This document shows, piece after piece, positions 33,490-43,873 of a stretch of 64,000 bases of DNA. The notes below the pieces were generated by a model. The model was given only the letters and a program-made list of their open reading frames with translations, searched no databases and was not told the origin of the DNA. The stretch is from assembly GCF_014839805.1 (NCBI RefSeq), contig NC_051117.1, forward strand, positions 2,232,001-2,296,000, written 5' to 3'. This DNA is from Manduca sexta (taxonomy: Eukaryota; Arthropoda; Insecta; Lepidoptera; Sphingidae). Within the stretch, counting starts at the first letter, position 1. Each line of letters starts with the position of its first letter. Both the position numbers and the translations under genes were made by a program.

Positions 33490-33815
33490 ACAGAGATTAG
33501 TCAGGTATCCAGAAGATATTATAGTGCACAAGTGTGTGCGCAATTCAAACGAGCTCTCTCTGTTTCTTCACTCTCACAGTCTGGTGAGACGGCAGTCTGA
33601 TAGGATCAGAGTGAGATCAAGCGCAGGACCAACGGCTTTACGTGCTTTCCAAAGCACGGGGGCAACTTCCTGACTCTTAGCTGGGACTGAGTAAGATTTA
33701 AGAGGGAAAAACCTAGTCACAATTATTGATCCGATACGGGTTACGAACCCTGGACCGCAACGCAATAGTCGTACTTGTACCACGTACGCATTACAACTAC
33801 GCCTCTGAGGCAATC
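33490..33815 (-). mobile_element. SINE-3, tRNA-like head with a different body
   Basis: In sense (minus) it begins like SINE-2 (GATTGCCTCAGAGGCGTAGT) and has a B-box-like CAGGGTTCGTAACCC. The body is different, with GCTTTGGAAAGCACGTAAAG and GTGCACTATAAT near the end, a body type I recall from other Lepidoptera. SINE families that share a head and swap bodies are well known. The 107-codon minus-strand open frame is SINE-derived. Confidence 0.7.
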
Positions 33816-33819
33816 GAAT

Positions 33820-34425
33820 GTCATAATTTTTAAAGTTGTACGCTGTAGACATTTTCGTTTTTTCTTCAATAAGCACTACTGACGAATTAGAAAGCATGAT
33901 TAGTCTTTAATATCACGTCAGTAATGCTCCATATTCTCACCTACTGTTAAAATTAACATGTATTATTCTTTTCCGAACATAAAATAGCCTGAAAATGTGA
34001 ACGAATTGTTCGAACAACATTAAATTGTTTCCAAATGCAGACAACTGATTTCACTTAAAACTTCAGTTCGGATTCGCAACGTTTTTATCGAAATATAAAC
34101 CATTAAGAAAGTTTCCAACCAAAAATGTGGAACATGAAAATTTAATTTCGCAAAGCAATCGCCCACTATCTGATAACGTTGTTAATTAAAAGTTGTTCAT
34201 TTCGCCCACACACCCCCACGGGATCCCCATGCCCCATGGATTATCGACTTATTGAAGTTATGGCTTTCGTGTTCAAAAGTAGTTTGGTTCGTGGATTTTG
34301 ATGTTTATTTAGTGGTTGAACTTGATAATGTAGTCGATAATTCAGTAATTTGTAATACTGAAGAGCTATTATAACAGTGAAGAGCTACAGCAATAATTTT
34401 TCTTATACGTGTTCGACAATTTGAC
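33820..34425. other. Unassigned intron sequence
   Basis: Nothing recognised. Confidence 0.45.
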
Positions 34426-34429
34426 ACTG

Positions 34430-34610
34430 CACCTGATGGTAAATGGAGTGGGCAATAGCATGTCGACTGACGATAGATTACCCCTCAGCAGTCGACACAA
34501 TTATGCCGGCCTGTTTGAAACCGAATATACACAGGCTGATCTCGGAACGACTTACATGGACCACTAGGGGAGGTTTTAACACCTTGTGTACATTAGTCGG
34601 TATCTGGTCT
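34430..34610 (-). repeat. Rep-D copy 4
   Basis: Antisense copy with CACCTGATGGTAAATGGAG at the start and ACACAATTATGCCGGCCTG. The 86-codon open frame on the plus strand is repeat-derived. Confidence 0.7.
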
Positions 34611-35001
34611 GGTACAAATAAACTGCCAGTATTTCATATTACGTGTCGATTTTCAGTTATCAGTTTATATAAGCTTCAGTATTTTGCAGTAACTGACGTA
34701 TAAGTAACTAGGTCAGTTAAACCTTGCAATTTTATTGTTACTTAAAACAATTGCAAGCAGTGGGTGTGAAATGCTAATGGAGTATTTTCTAATTACTTTA
34801 CGTGGAATGAATAATAAACAAATACTAATTTGTTACATGCAACAACTGTGGAAACAGTAAATCTGCATAAGTATAATGAAACAAAGAGGGTCATTAAAGA
34901 CAATTTTTAAAAATTCTATAAAACTAAAATACTTGGTTGTTTGGGGTTTGGGAAATGATTACCGATTCTATGCAACCTCCAAATGCACGCCCCCGAGGGA
35001 A
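34611..35001. other. Unassigned intron sequence
   Basis: Nothing recognised. Confidence 0.4.
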
Positions 35002-35386
35002 TAGGAGACCGTCCTATGCTTGATTTTATATATGATTCCATATGTATTGCTTAATAATACGAAATAGAAACACTCCAGCGAAAACTGAACAAAAATTGGT
35101 AAAAAAATGAGCTATTATTTCATATTTCAAATATTGTAATGTGCAAAGGTGGGTGCCCTATGGGGATATCGGTTCATTTCTTTCTTTCGCACGCGTCGTA
35201 ATTCCCGATGACTTCAAATGTGGGTATTTCGTCTCTTTTCTGTTTTTGTTAATTACCTCTTCCACAGAAATTCAAAGACTTAACTTGTTAATTTTTTACC
35301 GGATTTTAATAATTCCTTCTGTGTTACAATTTATATAACGTACATATTTGATAATAGTAATGAACAAAAATGAGTCCGTAACCCTA
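35002..35386. mobile_element. Rep-E MITE, copy 2
   Basis: 385 bp with ends TAGGAGACCG and CGTAACCCTA and the same interior as 22316-22703 (CACGCGTCGTAATTCCCGAT in both). The flanks are AA on the left and TT on the right, as in copy 1. Confidence 0.75.
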
Positions 35387-35469
35387 TTCTTGGGCGCTCG
35401 GTCTTCAGATTGCACGCCCATACTCGGCCCTAGGTACACAATCCAGTGTGTATATCATGGTTGTACACA

Positions 35470-35725
35470 TTGAGGCTTATAAGGGTTCACGAACATATCC
35501 TCTCCTTATTCCCGCCGTCCATCCTAAGAGAGTTCTTTTCCTTCCCTCACACTTCCTTTCCTCAGATATCCCATCTCAACTTTTCTTCAGGCCTCTGCAG
35601 TCGCAAAGCCGGGGTATCCCCTCCCAACTTTTCTCCATGTTCCTGTTATCACTAAGTTAGGGGATTCCAGTGTCCACATCGCAGTCTTCCCCTGGTGTAA
35701 ACTGCTGGGTCCGATACATAAACAA
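35470..35725 (-). repeat. Rep-K, inverse copy
   Basis: Pyrimidine-rich complement of the block at 32740-32960 (CCGTCCATCCTAAGAGAGTT). Two near-identical-length plus-strand open frames cross it and are not genes. Confidence 0.5.
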
Positions 35726-35826
35726 AAACTTCTGAATGCGTCTGTAGAAAGTATTGATTTTTTTAACCGAAATAACTAAACAAACTCCTTGTCTGATAGC
35801 AAACGCTATTTGCGATGTTTAACGAA

Positions 35827-36040
35827 GACTGCCTCGGTGGCTTAGTTGTATTACATGCGGTACGGCAGCGCTCTGAGGTCTTAGATTCGAATCCCGGACC
35901 GGGCAGTGATACATGGGTTTTTCTGCTTAGTATCAGCCCGGAGTCTGGAATTTGTACCCAATAAGGCGGTAGGCTCACCCCCTATCACATCATGGGACGG
36001 AACACATTTGGAGAAAAGTGGGTGATATATGCGTGATGTG
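35827..36040 (+). mobile_element. SINE-2, only sense copy in the window
   Basis: It starts GACTGCCTCGGTGGCTTAGT (A box TGGCTTAGTTGT) with B box GATTCGAATCC at 35884. The body has CCTATCACATCATGGGACGG and the tail ends near GTGATATATGCGTGA. The other copies point the other way. Confidence 0.85.
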
Positions 36041-36344
36041 TGTTTGTTTTGTAACAAAGAGCTTGTTCAATCAAATCAATCTTCATTTGTACTGAATGTC
36101 CTTTCAAACGGATCAGTGGACATTTATATTGCTTGGACTTGGAATCTAAGAAATAGACCATACTTAATATCCAAACTCAACACCATACTCCGCTATGACC
36201 TTCTAAACTTAGTTACTCCACCCGCAAAACCTCGCCTGACGAAAATAGCCAAGTCGTGTTCGCAATATTGGCGTAAAGCTCGCGTGACGCGCCGCGCCGC
36301 GACAATGCGGTGTTGGCGCACCTTCTACCTAGTCTAGTCTATAA
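36041..36344. other. Unassigned intron sequence
   Basis: A 102-codon plus-strand open frame (36029-36337) starts inside the SINE and runs into GC-rich sequence (GCGTGACGCGCCGCGCC). I see no family motif or splice support. Confidence 0.4.
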
Positions 36345-36410
36345 TACTGCTTTGGTGAGGTAGGTGTATTGCGGCACGGATTCTGTAAGGCATTGGGTTC
36401 GATTCCTGGA
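36345..36410 (+). repeat. tRNA-like SINE head remnant
   Basis: TGGTGAGGTAGGTGTATTGC and GCATTGGGTTCGATTCCTGG have A- and B-box spacing. Only the head is recognised. Confidence 0.5.
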
Positions 36411-36474
36411 GTCTTTTTTATCTATCTTATATCTGTCTATTTTATCTTTTTTACAAGGCAATATCACCTCGATG

Positions 36475-36690
36475 CACGTGATGGTAATTGGAGTGGGGTC
36501 CAATAGAATGTCGACTGACGAGAGATGATTACCCCACTACAGTCGACACAATTATGCTGGCCTGTTGAAAACGGATACACAGGCTGATCCCGGAACACGA
36601 CACACGTCTGACACTATGGTGGGTTTTAACACCTTGTGTACGGTGGTCGTTATCCAGGCGGATATAAAATATATCCTAACACCAGTAAAT
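36475..36690 (-). repeat. Rep-D copy 5
   Basis: The most complete antisense copy, from CACGTGATGGTAATTGGAGT through ACGGTGGTCGTTATCCAGGC to TCCTAACACCAGTAAA. It shows the full order of blocks and the ACTGGTGTTAGGA start shared in form with Rep-B. Confidence 0.75.
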
Positions 36691-36694
36691 CAGT

Positions 36695-37060
36695 CTGGAA
36701 TGACTACGCTCGACCGCATTTATATAGGACCTGTCTAACATAGATTGCGAAGGGTGGTGTAATAATGCGTCTGCCTGACCCTGAAAAAGGAAGGGGGCGT
36801 GATGGTATAGGTAATCTAAATACAATAAAACACCACCATGTCTCTACCGCTTTATAGCTCTATCTTTACTATTTTATGGTTTCGGTAAAATAGACTTTAT
36901 AATTCTAAAGTAGAAGATAATTTTTATTTGACCCCATTTTTTATAGCAAGTAGACGTTGCAAGCTTATATTTGTCGATAATTAATGGGTAAGGTAATATC
37001 GCCTTTGCGGTTCAACCGTAAAAGGTTATTTTTATTTGATTTTTCAGTAGAATATTTCGT
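36695..37060. other. Unassigned intron sequence
   Basis: Nothing recognised before the exon. Confidence 0.4.
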
Positions 37061-37066
37061 TTTCAG

Positions 37067-37155
37067 ATACCACAATGGAAAGAAACACGCTCATGGCGAA
37101 GTGCTATCCAAGAATAAAAGACTACTGCAGAGAGAAACATGGCCTAGAGTTTCAA
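37067..37155 (+). CDS. NACHT/WD-repeat protein (NWD1/NWD2-like), coding exon 2
   Basis: Acceptor TTTTCAG ends at 37066; donor CAA|GTAAGT begins at 37156. The 89 bases complete the phase-1 codon from exon 1 (giving Asp) and end in phase 0. The residues include TTMERNTLMAKCYPRIKDYC and HGLEF, the helix and strand that follow the SSTF(T/R)D motif in DUF4062-type N-terminal domains. Thirty codons are read without a break across the junction. Intron 1 is 4466 bp. Confidence 0.85.
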
Positions 37156-37178
37156 GTAAGTTCTCTAACAGCGGTTGC

Positions 37179-37217
37179 AAAAAAAGCGATTGCAATAGCG
37201 ATTGCAATCGCTTTTTT
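37179..37217. repeat. Near-perfect hairpin close to the splice donor
   Basis: AAAAAAGCGATTGC is mirrored by GCAATCGCTTTTTT around a short centre, about 25 bases inside intron 2. The same AAAAAAGCGATTG motif occurs in Rep-O at 10507, so it is probably repeat-derived. Confidence 0.6.
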
Positions 37218-37221
37218 CGGT

Positions 37222-37535
37222 CTATCTCAAAAACTGGTGATAGGTCTCTCATATGTGAGAGTCCGCCTGAGTAGGTACGACCGCAATGACTATTTCTGCC
37301 GCCAAGTAGCAGTGTGTAGTCATTTTTGTGTTCCGGTTTGAAGGACATTGTAGCCAGTTTAACTACCGGACATAGAGAGACTTAACATCTCTTGTCTTAG
37401 GATGGCGAGCGCTGTAGAATACCAAACAATACTTTGTAAGCTCCCGGTGTTGGATGGTGGATTACTGTTTATGGGGGGTCATATCGCTTACCATCAGGCG
37501 AACGGCGAGCTTGTCTCGTCATTCAAAGCAATAAA
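37222..37535 (+). repeat. Rep-B copy 6 in intron 2
   Basis: Sense copy from ACTGGTGATAGGTCTCTCAT to TCATTCAAAGCAATAAAA. Several open frames of 77-96 codons overlap it and are repeat-derived. Confidence 0.8.
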
Positions 37536-37599
37536 AGTAAGGGTTCCTATTCCATACTGGGGCATGTCCCTTTTTTTAAATTACGGGCGTTCTTTTTGT

Positions 37600-37700
37600 C
37601 ATTTTTTGGATATGCTTACAAATGAGTTACTTTGATTGATCCATTCTCAGAATTGGATTGAAGATTGAGTTTGAGATCGTTTATTGAAAATGGCTGTAAG
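37600..37700 (-). repeat. Rep-O, inverse copy
   Basis: GCTTACAAATGAGTTACTTT and ATTGAAGATTGAGTTTGAGA are the complement of the block at 10376-10450. In this orientation Rep-O follows Rep-B directly. Confidence 0.5.
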
Positions 37701-37794
37701 TACGTGATATTACATATCAATAAACACTAATAACAAAAGAGTTACTTAAGTAATATCGGTCTTGGTGATGGGATATTTGTACACCCTGGGTAGC

Positions 37795-37945
37795 GACATT
37801 GTATACGAGGTGTAAAACCGCCACAATTGTCCACATGTGTCGCTTTCCAGGATCAGCATATACCCGGTTTCAAACCAGCATAATTATGTCAACAGGCTAG
37901 GGATAGTCGTCATTCGTCAGACGAAACGTGACACATTCGTGCCAT
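37795..37945 (+). repeat. Rep-D copy 6
   Basis: Sense copy, diverged: TGTATACGAGGTGTAAAACC, CAGGATCAGCATATACCCGG and CAGCATAATTATGTCAAC. Confidence 0.6.
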
Positions 37946-37949
37946 GATA

Positions 37950-38429
37950 GGTTTTAACCTTTGTAACTATGGTTATCATGGGCGCCGTCACGTTTGCATT
38001 CAAGGGGGTCGATATATCGAATTTTGTATTAGAGCCAAGGGGATTCGGGTAGATACGAATATTGAACCACCAAATGTCCTATTTGCCTATATACTTCCTA
38101 CATTGAGCTGTTAAAAGCTTTGTACGTGGGCATTTTATTGCCAATCATTGAGAATTGTTGCGGTTTCCGTCGGATACGGATAAGACGTTTATTTTCTTAC
38201 GGTATTATAAAAATATGTCTTCCTGTCCATACACAGTATAGGAAGTTATATTTTATAACTTATATTCGAGCTAGTTTCAAGATTTGGAATATACTTTCTG
38301 TAAAGTTAGCCCTATTCCATTTACGGGTCATTTAAAAATCCTCTATTTGCGTATACGGTTATCAAAACTATACTACCTATAGCTAGGACGTCCATTATTG
38401 CAAAATACGGGTTCGTCTCTGTAAACGAA
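37950..38429. other. Unassigned intron sequence
   Basis: Open frames at 38120-38506 have no recognised motif. Confidence 0.4.
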
Positions 38430-38640
38430 ATAGATGCGGTGGGTGGAACGGTTATGTTGATTTCACCAGTCTTACGGCCCAATGTCGACACTCGGGAGTA
38501 CAACATCGAGCGAGCATTGGAGCGTCCCTGCGCCTGTAAATGCCCTTCACCAGTATACCAACAACCCGCGGTGACCTTCGGCGCATACGGGACGGTCCCG
38601 GGGTATCTTGTTGCACTTAGATAGCTTGCGCGGAACCGTC
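38430..38640 (-). repeat. Rep-J, second copy
   Basis: GTGGGTGGAACGGTTATGTT and CGGGAGTACAACATCG correspond in order to the GAACGGTCCTGTTGG and CGGAGTACAGCATCG blocks at 24670-24730. Confidence 0.5.
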
Positions 38641-39605
38641 CCTGAAGAACAGGGACCCCTGGCTTTATCCCTAAAATTCTTATGTTATAAATACGAAGAT
38701 TTGTAGATGATCGGATGTTCGTTAAAGGCGGAGACTGCTAGATTAAATTAGACGCATAGATATTCTATATTTTAAATTAACATCATCTATACTTCTTTTC
38801 CTTCTGGAGAAGTAACCAGAGGGACTTGACCTTTGCTTATACCCGCCCTAAAAATGTATGAGGTTATTACAACAATAAACCTTAATACAATAAACGTAAG
38901 GTTTACTCAATATTCCCTTTATCCCCAGAATAATCTTATAATCAAGCGTTTTTCTATGAAAAGTATAATGGGATGCAAAGCATTCGTGATGTGAAACTAT
39001 TGGAAACGTAATACAATTCTTAGAATATAAAGCTGGTTGCTAATACAGTTGACGTGCGATACATACGTAGGCGCATAGTAAAATTTTGTGGTTATATTAA
39101 GGAAACTATAAAATATAAACTCATATGATCGTTTTTTAAATCTAGAAGGGGTAAGCAGTGAAGCAAGTTAATCTACGCTTCAAATACATTCGATTAAATT
39201 ATAGGAACGAATTGCTCTATCGGATGTAAGTTGCATTGCTTTATAGGGTTTTTGCAAAACGCTCTGTCAAATAGATGGTTCCCACACTTTGTCGTATATC
39301 AAAATGTATCATATAACAAGGGGCCCAAATTAATGAATATATATTTTTTGGTATTTTAAAACATTTTCCATCTTCCTATGTTGTTAAAAAATTGTCAATT
39401 GAAAAATGTTGGCGAATTTATTGAAACGGATGCGTTTAAAATCATACTTTTTCATTATCGATCGATATGGTGTAATGAAATTTTGGCTTAATTATTATCA
39501 CTGCCAGCCTGCCTGATGCCAATTCTTTGGAATTTTTCCTGGGTAAATCTTGTTGAAAAAACTGTAATGTTGAATTCGGTTTATAACTTACAGACATAGC
39601 TTTAT
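38641..39605. other. Unassigned intron sequence
   Basis: AT-rich and blank to the eye. Confidence 0.45.
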
Positions 39606-39624
39606 GGGGGGAGGGGGGGGGGGG
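39606..39624 (+). repeat. Guanine run
   Basis: Eighteen G in nineteen bases with a single A. It may form a quadruplex and is a likely site of length error. Confidence 0.9.
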
Positions 39625-39699
39625 TCGTCAGTGCCCACACTAGAAGCGCCTTTACCCACCCTAGAAAAAGCCTTGTGCTTATAAGAGCCTCGCGTGGTC

Positions 39700-40015
39700 C
39701 AGGCCTTTTTATTATTGCTTTGAATGACGAGACGAGCTTGCCTTTCGCATGAAGGTAAGCGATACGACCGCCCATAAACGGTAGAAACACCATCCAACAT
39801 CTTTAATTACAAAATATTGTTTAGTATTCCACTGAGTTCGCCATCCTGAGACATGAGATGTTTTTACCTTATTATGTCCAGTAGTTACACTGGCTATTGT
39901 TATTCAAATCGCAACACAACAGTGAAAACACACCGCTGTATGGTGGCAGAAATAGATATTACGGTGGTACCTACCCAGGCGGAATCTCACATATGAGAGA
40001 CCCACCAGTAAGAAT
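39700..40015 (-). repeat. Rep-B copy 7 in intron 2
   Basis: Full antisense copy from TTATTGCTTTGAATGACGAG to CATATGAGAGACCCACCAGT. It is flanked on the left by sequence of unknown origin with the guanine run. Confidence 0.8.
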
Positions 40016-41265
40016 CGGAGTCGTTGAAATCGGCGAGCTTCTTTTGTTTCCACCACCTGCCTCCTAGAGAAACTCCGTAGTTACGCCAATGCCTACGTCC
40101 CACAGCGTGTACACAACTTATGATTAGACCAAGAGTGAATAAAATATACATCCATATCGGACACAAATTTCAGTGCCAATCAACTTATCGTTCTTCAAAT
40201 ACGCAATTTGTTAACCCGGGGTCATAAAAATCTACCACTAGCCTCAAGAGGCTATTCACCCACGGTTTTCAACTGCAACTAAATCATTCGCTAAGCTAAA
40301 GTTGTGCGGCGATAAAGTTAGTAATTATGGCTGCGCACGCGCACGTGGCCAACTTCCGCCGCGCTGAGAATAACCACCGAGGGTGGGTATTGATTTTTGT
40401 AAATGTTTACACAGCACGATTCTATTTAGGGGACTAGTTACTATGTTTAGGAATAGATCCGTTTTTGTTAGGTACCTACGCTACTGGTCCAGCCTCCTAG
40501 GTACCTAGCTAACGCCCTAGCGATAAATCTATCGATATGTTATTCCAATTGATTGTTTCGTATATTAGCGTTAGCGATTGATATTATTGTAGAAAGGTGT
40601 CTTTGATACGGTCCCTGTGTATCAATGACAAAAAAGCAAATCGGTTGGATAAAACCACCGGACGGACTTTTACTTAATAGATTCAATATTAATTTTAATA
40701 TGTAGACAATAGCTTGTCTAATGAAATTAGGCAGATTACGAAATTACACAAAATAAAATATACATATATCACTCGATTTATATGTATTTCTGAATGTGTT
40801 TTATAATCTTCGTGAACCGGTCTCATAGTCCGGCGGTCAGAAAAATTTACCTATAAGTTACAACATAATTCACAAGTCACTAGAAAAGAAAACGACGATA
40901 GGTGATATTAGAGTAATTGCACGTGGTACATGGCACAGCCCTGTGGACATAATTGGAGGAGGCCTTTGCTACAGAAAAACAAACAGACAAAGACCCATAG
41001 AAAATATTTCTTTATTCCATAATCCATGTTTTTTTTGTGTTTGTTTGCATATAGCAACATACTACAATGTTTTATTATTAGCTTTTATAATAATGATGTT
41101 TTGTGATTTAATCACAGGTTTTTCTTTAAATATATTTACGATACGATGATACGTTGATTTTAAAATAAAGTGGGCCATCAGTACCTCAGTTAACTATATA
41201 AATTGTGTTATTGGCTTATATTATTATCAATGTTTTATAATGATAACATAACCATTATGTTTAAG
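40016..41265. other. Unassigned intron sequence with a CpG-rich patch
   Basis: A short CpG-rich patch at about 40310-40390 (GGCTGCGCACGCGCACGTGG) contains CACGTG and a 36-codon open frame from the ATG at 40328, with no known motif. TATCGATA also occurs at about 40531-40538. Otherwise nothing. Confidence 0.35.
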
Positions 41266-41411
41266 GTGGTAGACATGCGCTGGGGCGTTCGTGACGAAGC
41301 TACTGACGACCACATGACCACCGAACTCTGCATGAGAGAGATCAAAAACTGCCAGCGACTGTCCATGGGTCCGAATTTCGTTGTGTTCCTAGGACAAAAA
41401 TATGGATACAG
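41266..41411 (+). CDS. NACHT/WD-repeat protein (NWD1/NWD2-like), coding exon 3
   Basis: Acceptor TTTAAG ends at 41265 (a weak polypyrimidine tract); donor ACAG|GTAAGT begins at 41412. The 146 bases start in phase 0 and end in phase 2. The motif VVDMRWGVRDEATDDH is the diagnostic strand of the family (VDLRWG in vertebrate NWD1), followed by TTELCMREIKNC and GPNFVVFLGQKYGYR, which match the region before the NACHT domain in NWD proteins. Intron 2 is 4110 bp. No exon 4 is visible to 64000, so intron 3 is likely over 22 kb. Confidence 0.88.
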
Positions 41412-41419
41412 GTAAGTAT

Positions 41420-42200
41420 CTTAGTAATCAATTTGACAAAACAAATGCGCCGTTAAGGAACTTATTTTTAAAATCGGATGAATTAATTCAACTCGAATAA
41501 TGTTATGCGGGATAAATACGATACTGTTTACCCAGACGGACTTTTGCCTAAAAGATCTACCGACTCGTAAATTTTCTTCATTTAACGTGTGTAATATTGA
41601 CATGAATGGCATATCAAGATGACATTGGTCCAGTTTTAATAATTATAAGTGCCATTCGAATCAAATTTCGAATGCATAATGAGTGTGCATCTCTTCCTCT
41701 CACCTTATCCAAATTATAAGTTAATATAGTATGTATATAATTATTAAGTAGCCATTTTAGCATGGTTTCTGTGGCTTAAATTATTGTTTTGAGGTTTATA
41801 CTCGCGTATAGCAATAACTGACAGCTACTTATGCTAAAAAACAAAACAAAATTCTACGCAATTACTCATTCCACCTCTTTTGGTGTTATTAATTGAAATT
41901 ATTTTTTAAGTTATCCTGCCAAGGCACTTCAATGTTATTATTATAAATGAGCGGATCTAAAATTATTCTCTTAATGATTCGAATCTTCACATTTCTGCCA
42001 CTTTATTATCCAATAAGTTTGAGGTTGGTTAGAATTTGTTCGAAATAAAGAACCAGCGCCCATAAGAAAAGCGGACATGTTCTTTGTGAAAATGTTTGGA
42101 GGGTTTTAAGAAATAACAAACCATAAAAAAAGATTTAATTTGGCACATATAAACTTTTTATTCCGGTTATTTGCTATCGCAGGAATTTTTTGTACCATTT
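41420..42200. other. Start of intron 3, unassigned
   Basis: Nothing recognised. The 63-codon minus-strand frame (41421-41612) overlaps the intron and is not supported. Confidence 0.45.
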
Positions 42201-42204
42201 TTAA

Positions 42205-42640
42205 ATAGATGGCGCTGATGTCATACAGATTACTCTATAGATTGCTATAAATTGCTTTATAACTATGTATACCGGTAAACAATTTTTACGGGCTGTAAGC
42301 AAATCTACCGCCTATATTATTTGATAATTATTTTAAGAAACTGCCGCTAGATGTCGCTGTACAATTTGTACATTTATCTACATCGCGATGTCAAGATTAT
42401 TGCGCGTTTGGTTTGGTACTCTATCCACCTCAACTGTAAGTTGTATTCAAGGTTCAATTTCGCAATCCGAGGTCCTTTGAATTTCTTTTCACATTCCTAT
42501 CCTTAAGCTTTTGCTGCTCTAGGATCCAGGAGAAAAGAAAACCTCAAAGGGGTTTTGGATTCAAATTTTTGTTACTCCTTACAAGGAGTTACTATTTCCT
42601 TGATTCTCTAATATCTTGGTCGCGTATCACGCGTAACCAA
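42205..42640 (+). repeat. Rep-H copy 1
   Basis: A conserved core with AAACTGCCGCTAGATGTCGC and TCAAGATTATTGCGCGTTTG, followed by a GGAGAAAAGAAAACCTCAAA stretch and an ACTCC...GGAGT pair. Copies 2 and 3 are at 50640 and 51750 and continue into Rep-Q. The class is unknown. Confidence 0.65.
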
Positions 42641-42864
42641 ATGGATCATGGGTCAATTTCGCTACTTGTTTTTATCTTGATTATCATTGCCAGAGAGGTT
42701 CTTATGAAAGACAAAAAAAAAGGAAGTTGAGCGGCAACATTACAAACTTTAAAAACATTTATACATACGTAAGACTAGCCAGTATGATCGAAAGACAGCC
42801 TGTCGTCTATGAACGAATTAAAAAAAAATTAAGAACACTTAACAACTTTAATTTTACATTACTG

Positions 42865-42985
42865 TCTTATGAAGACTTGGCTTAGGCCTTATCGTACTAA
42901 ATCTCATTGAAAGCGCTATTAATGACGAGACTGTATGGGCTAGAACCCTTTGCCTTCCCAATAATAAAGGGCAAATCAAAATTTA
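42865..42985 (+). repeat. Rep-R, retroposon 3' end
   Basis: CTTATCGTACTAAATCTCAT to TTGCCTTCCCAATAATAAAG, ending in an A-rich tail. The complement is at 56455-56555. The AATAAAG and A-rich end suggest a retroposed LINE 3' end. Confidence 0.6.
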
Positions 42986-42989
42986 AAAA

Positions 42990-43165
42990 AAAATTACATT
43001 ACTGTCAGTTGTTCGACATAACTGTCAGCGACAAAATGCGTGTATCGTAGAGCATAACAATAATAAACACTGTTAGTAAATAATATTTTTTTATGAATTA
43101 TACCAATTCGAATTAAATATTCATAGTTAAGATAGGGCAACGTCTGTCAGGTCAGATAGTTCTAT
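42990..43165 (-). repeat. Rep-G head, inverse copy
   Basis: CAACGTCTGTCAGGTCAG is the complement of the head at 903-935. The TAACTGTCAGCGACA block also corresponds. Confidence 0.55.
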
Positions 43166-43315
43166 ATAAATAAGAATGAAAATGAAATGTTTCTACGCGC
43201 ATAACTTCCAAACGACTGCAGCTAATTTAATAAATCTTTCTTTTATGTGTTCGTTATTTTTAAGAGAAGGTTTGACCGAAAAAAATATTGAAAAATATAC
43301 TAGCAAATATTAAAC

Positions 43316-43530
43316 CGCAACCAAGGCACCCACTTTTCGCCAAGTGTGTTCCGTTCCATAATGTGGTAGGGAGCGAGCCTATCGCCATATCGGGCACAAA
43401 TTCCAGACTCCGGGCTGATACTCAGCAGAAAAACCCAAATATCACTTCGCCCGACCCAGGATTCGAACCCAGAACCTCAGAGTGCTGTCGTATCGCGCAT
43501 GCAGTACAACTAAACACACCGAGGTAGTCT
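43316..43530 (-). mobile_element. SINE-2, tail-truncated copy
   Basis: Very similar to the copies at 45 and 59109 (ATATCGGGCACAAATTCCAG; CCCAGGATTCGAACCCAG), but it begins at AAGGCACCCACTTTTCGCC and lacks the terminal tail. The 79-codon plus-strand frame is SINE-derived. Confidence 0.8.
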
Positions 43531-43534
43531 AGTA

Positions 43535-43871
43535 ATAATAGTAACTACAGTTAGTTGTTTAAACAAATAATATTAGTAAACATGCCTTAATGTTTTAAAA
43601 TTCATACTTACGTATGTCTTTTTACTGCGTTTATCCATTTTTGTAATTTTTTAATATAACCATGGCATGTAATTACTGCTCGTAGGAAACTAATAGAATT
43701 TTACACCATTTGAGTTATGTTTATTTTTCTTTGATGTGTTGGAACATTCAGATACGTATCAATACATTTTCAGCAAATTAAATGTTATTTTTCAATAAGT
43801 TTTATGAATATTTTAGTAAGTCAAGTGTCAATGTATAGTATTAATAGGGTATAAGTTTCGAATTTGTTACA
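43535..43871. other. Unassigned sequence
   Basis: Nothing recognised. Confidence 0.4.
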
Positions 43872-43873
43872 TA

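Noticed and set aside
33574..33897. 107-codon minus-strand open frame
   Set aside because: Lies on SINE-3 and has no protein family motif.
35827..35900. Possible tRNA gene
   Set aside because: A and B boxes are present, but the sequence does not fold into a full cloverleaf by eye and is the head of a dispersed SINE. The same holds for the other tRNA-like heads in the window.
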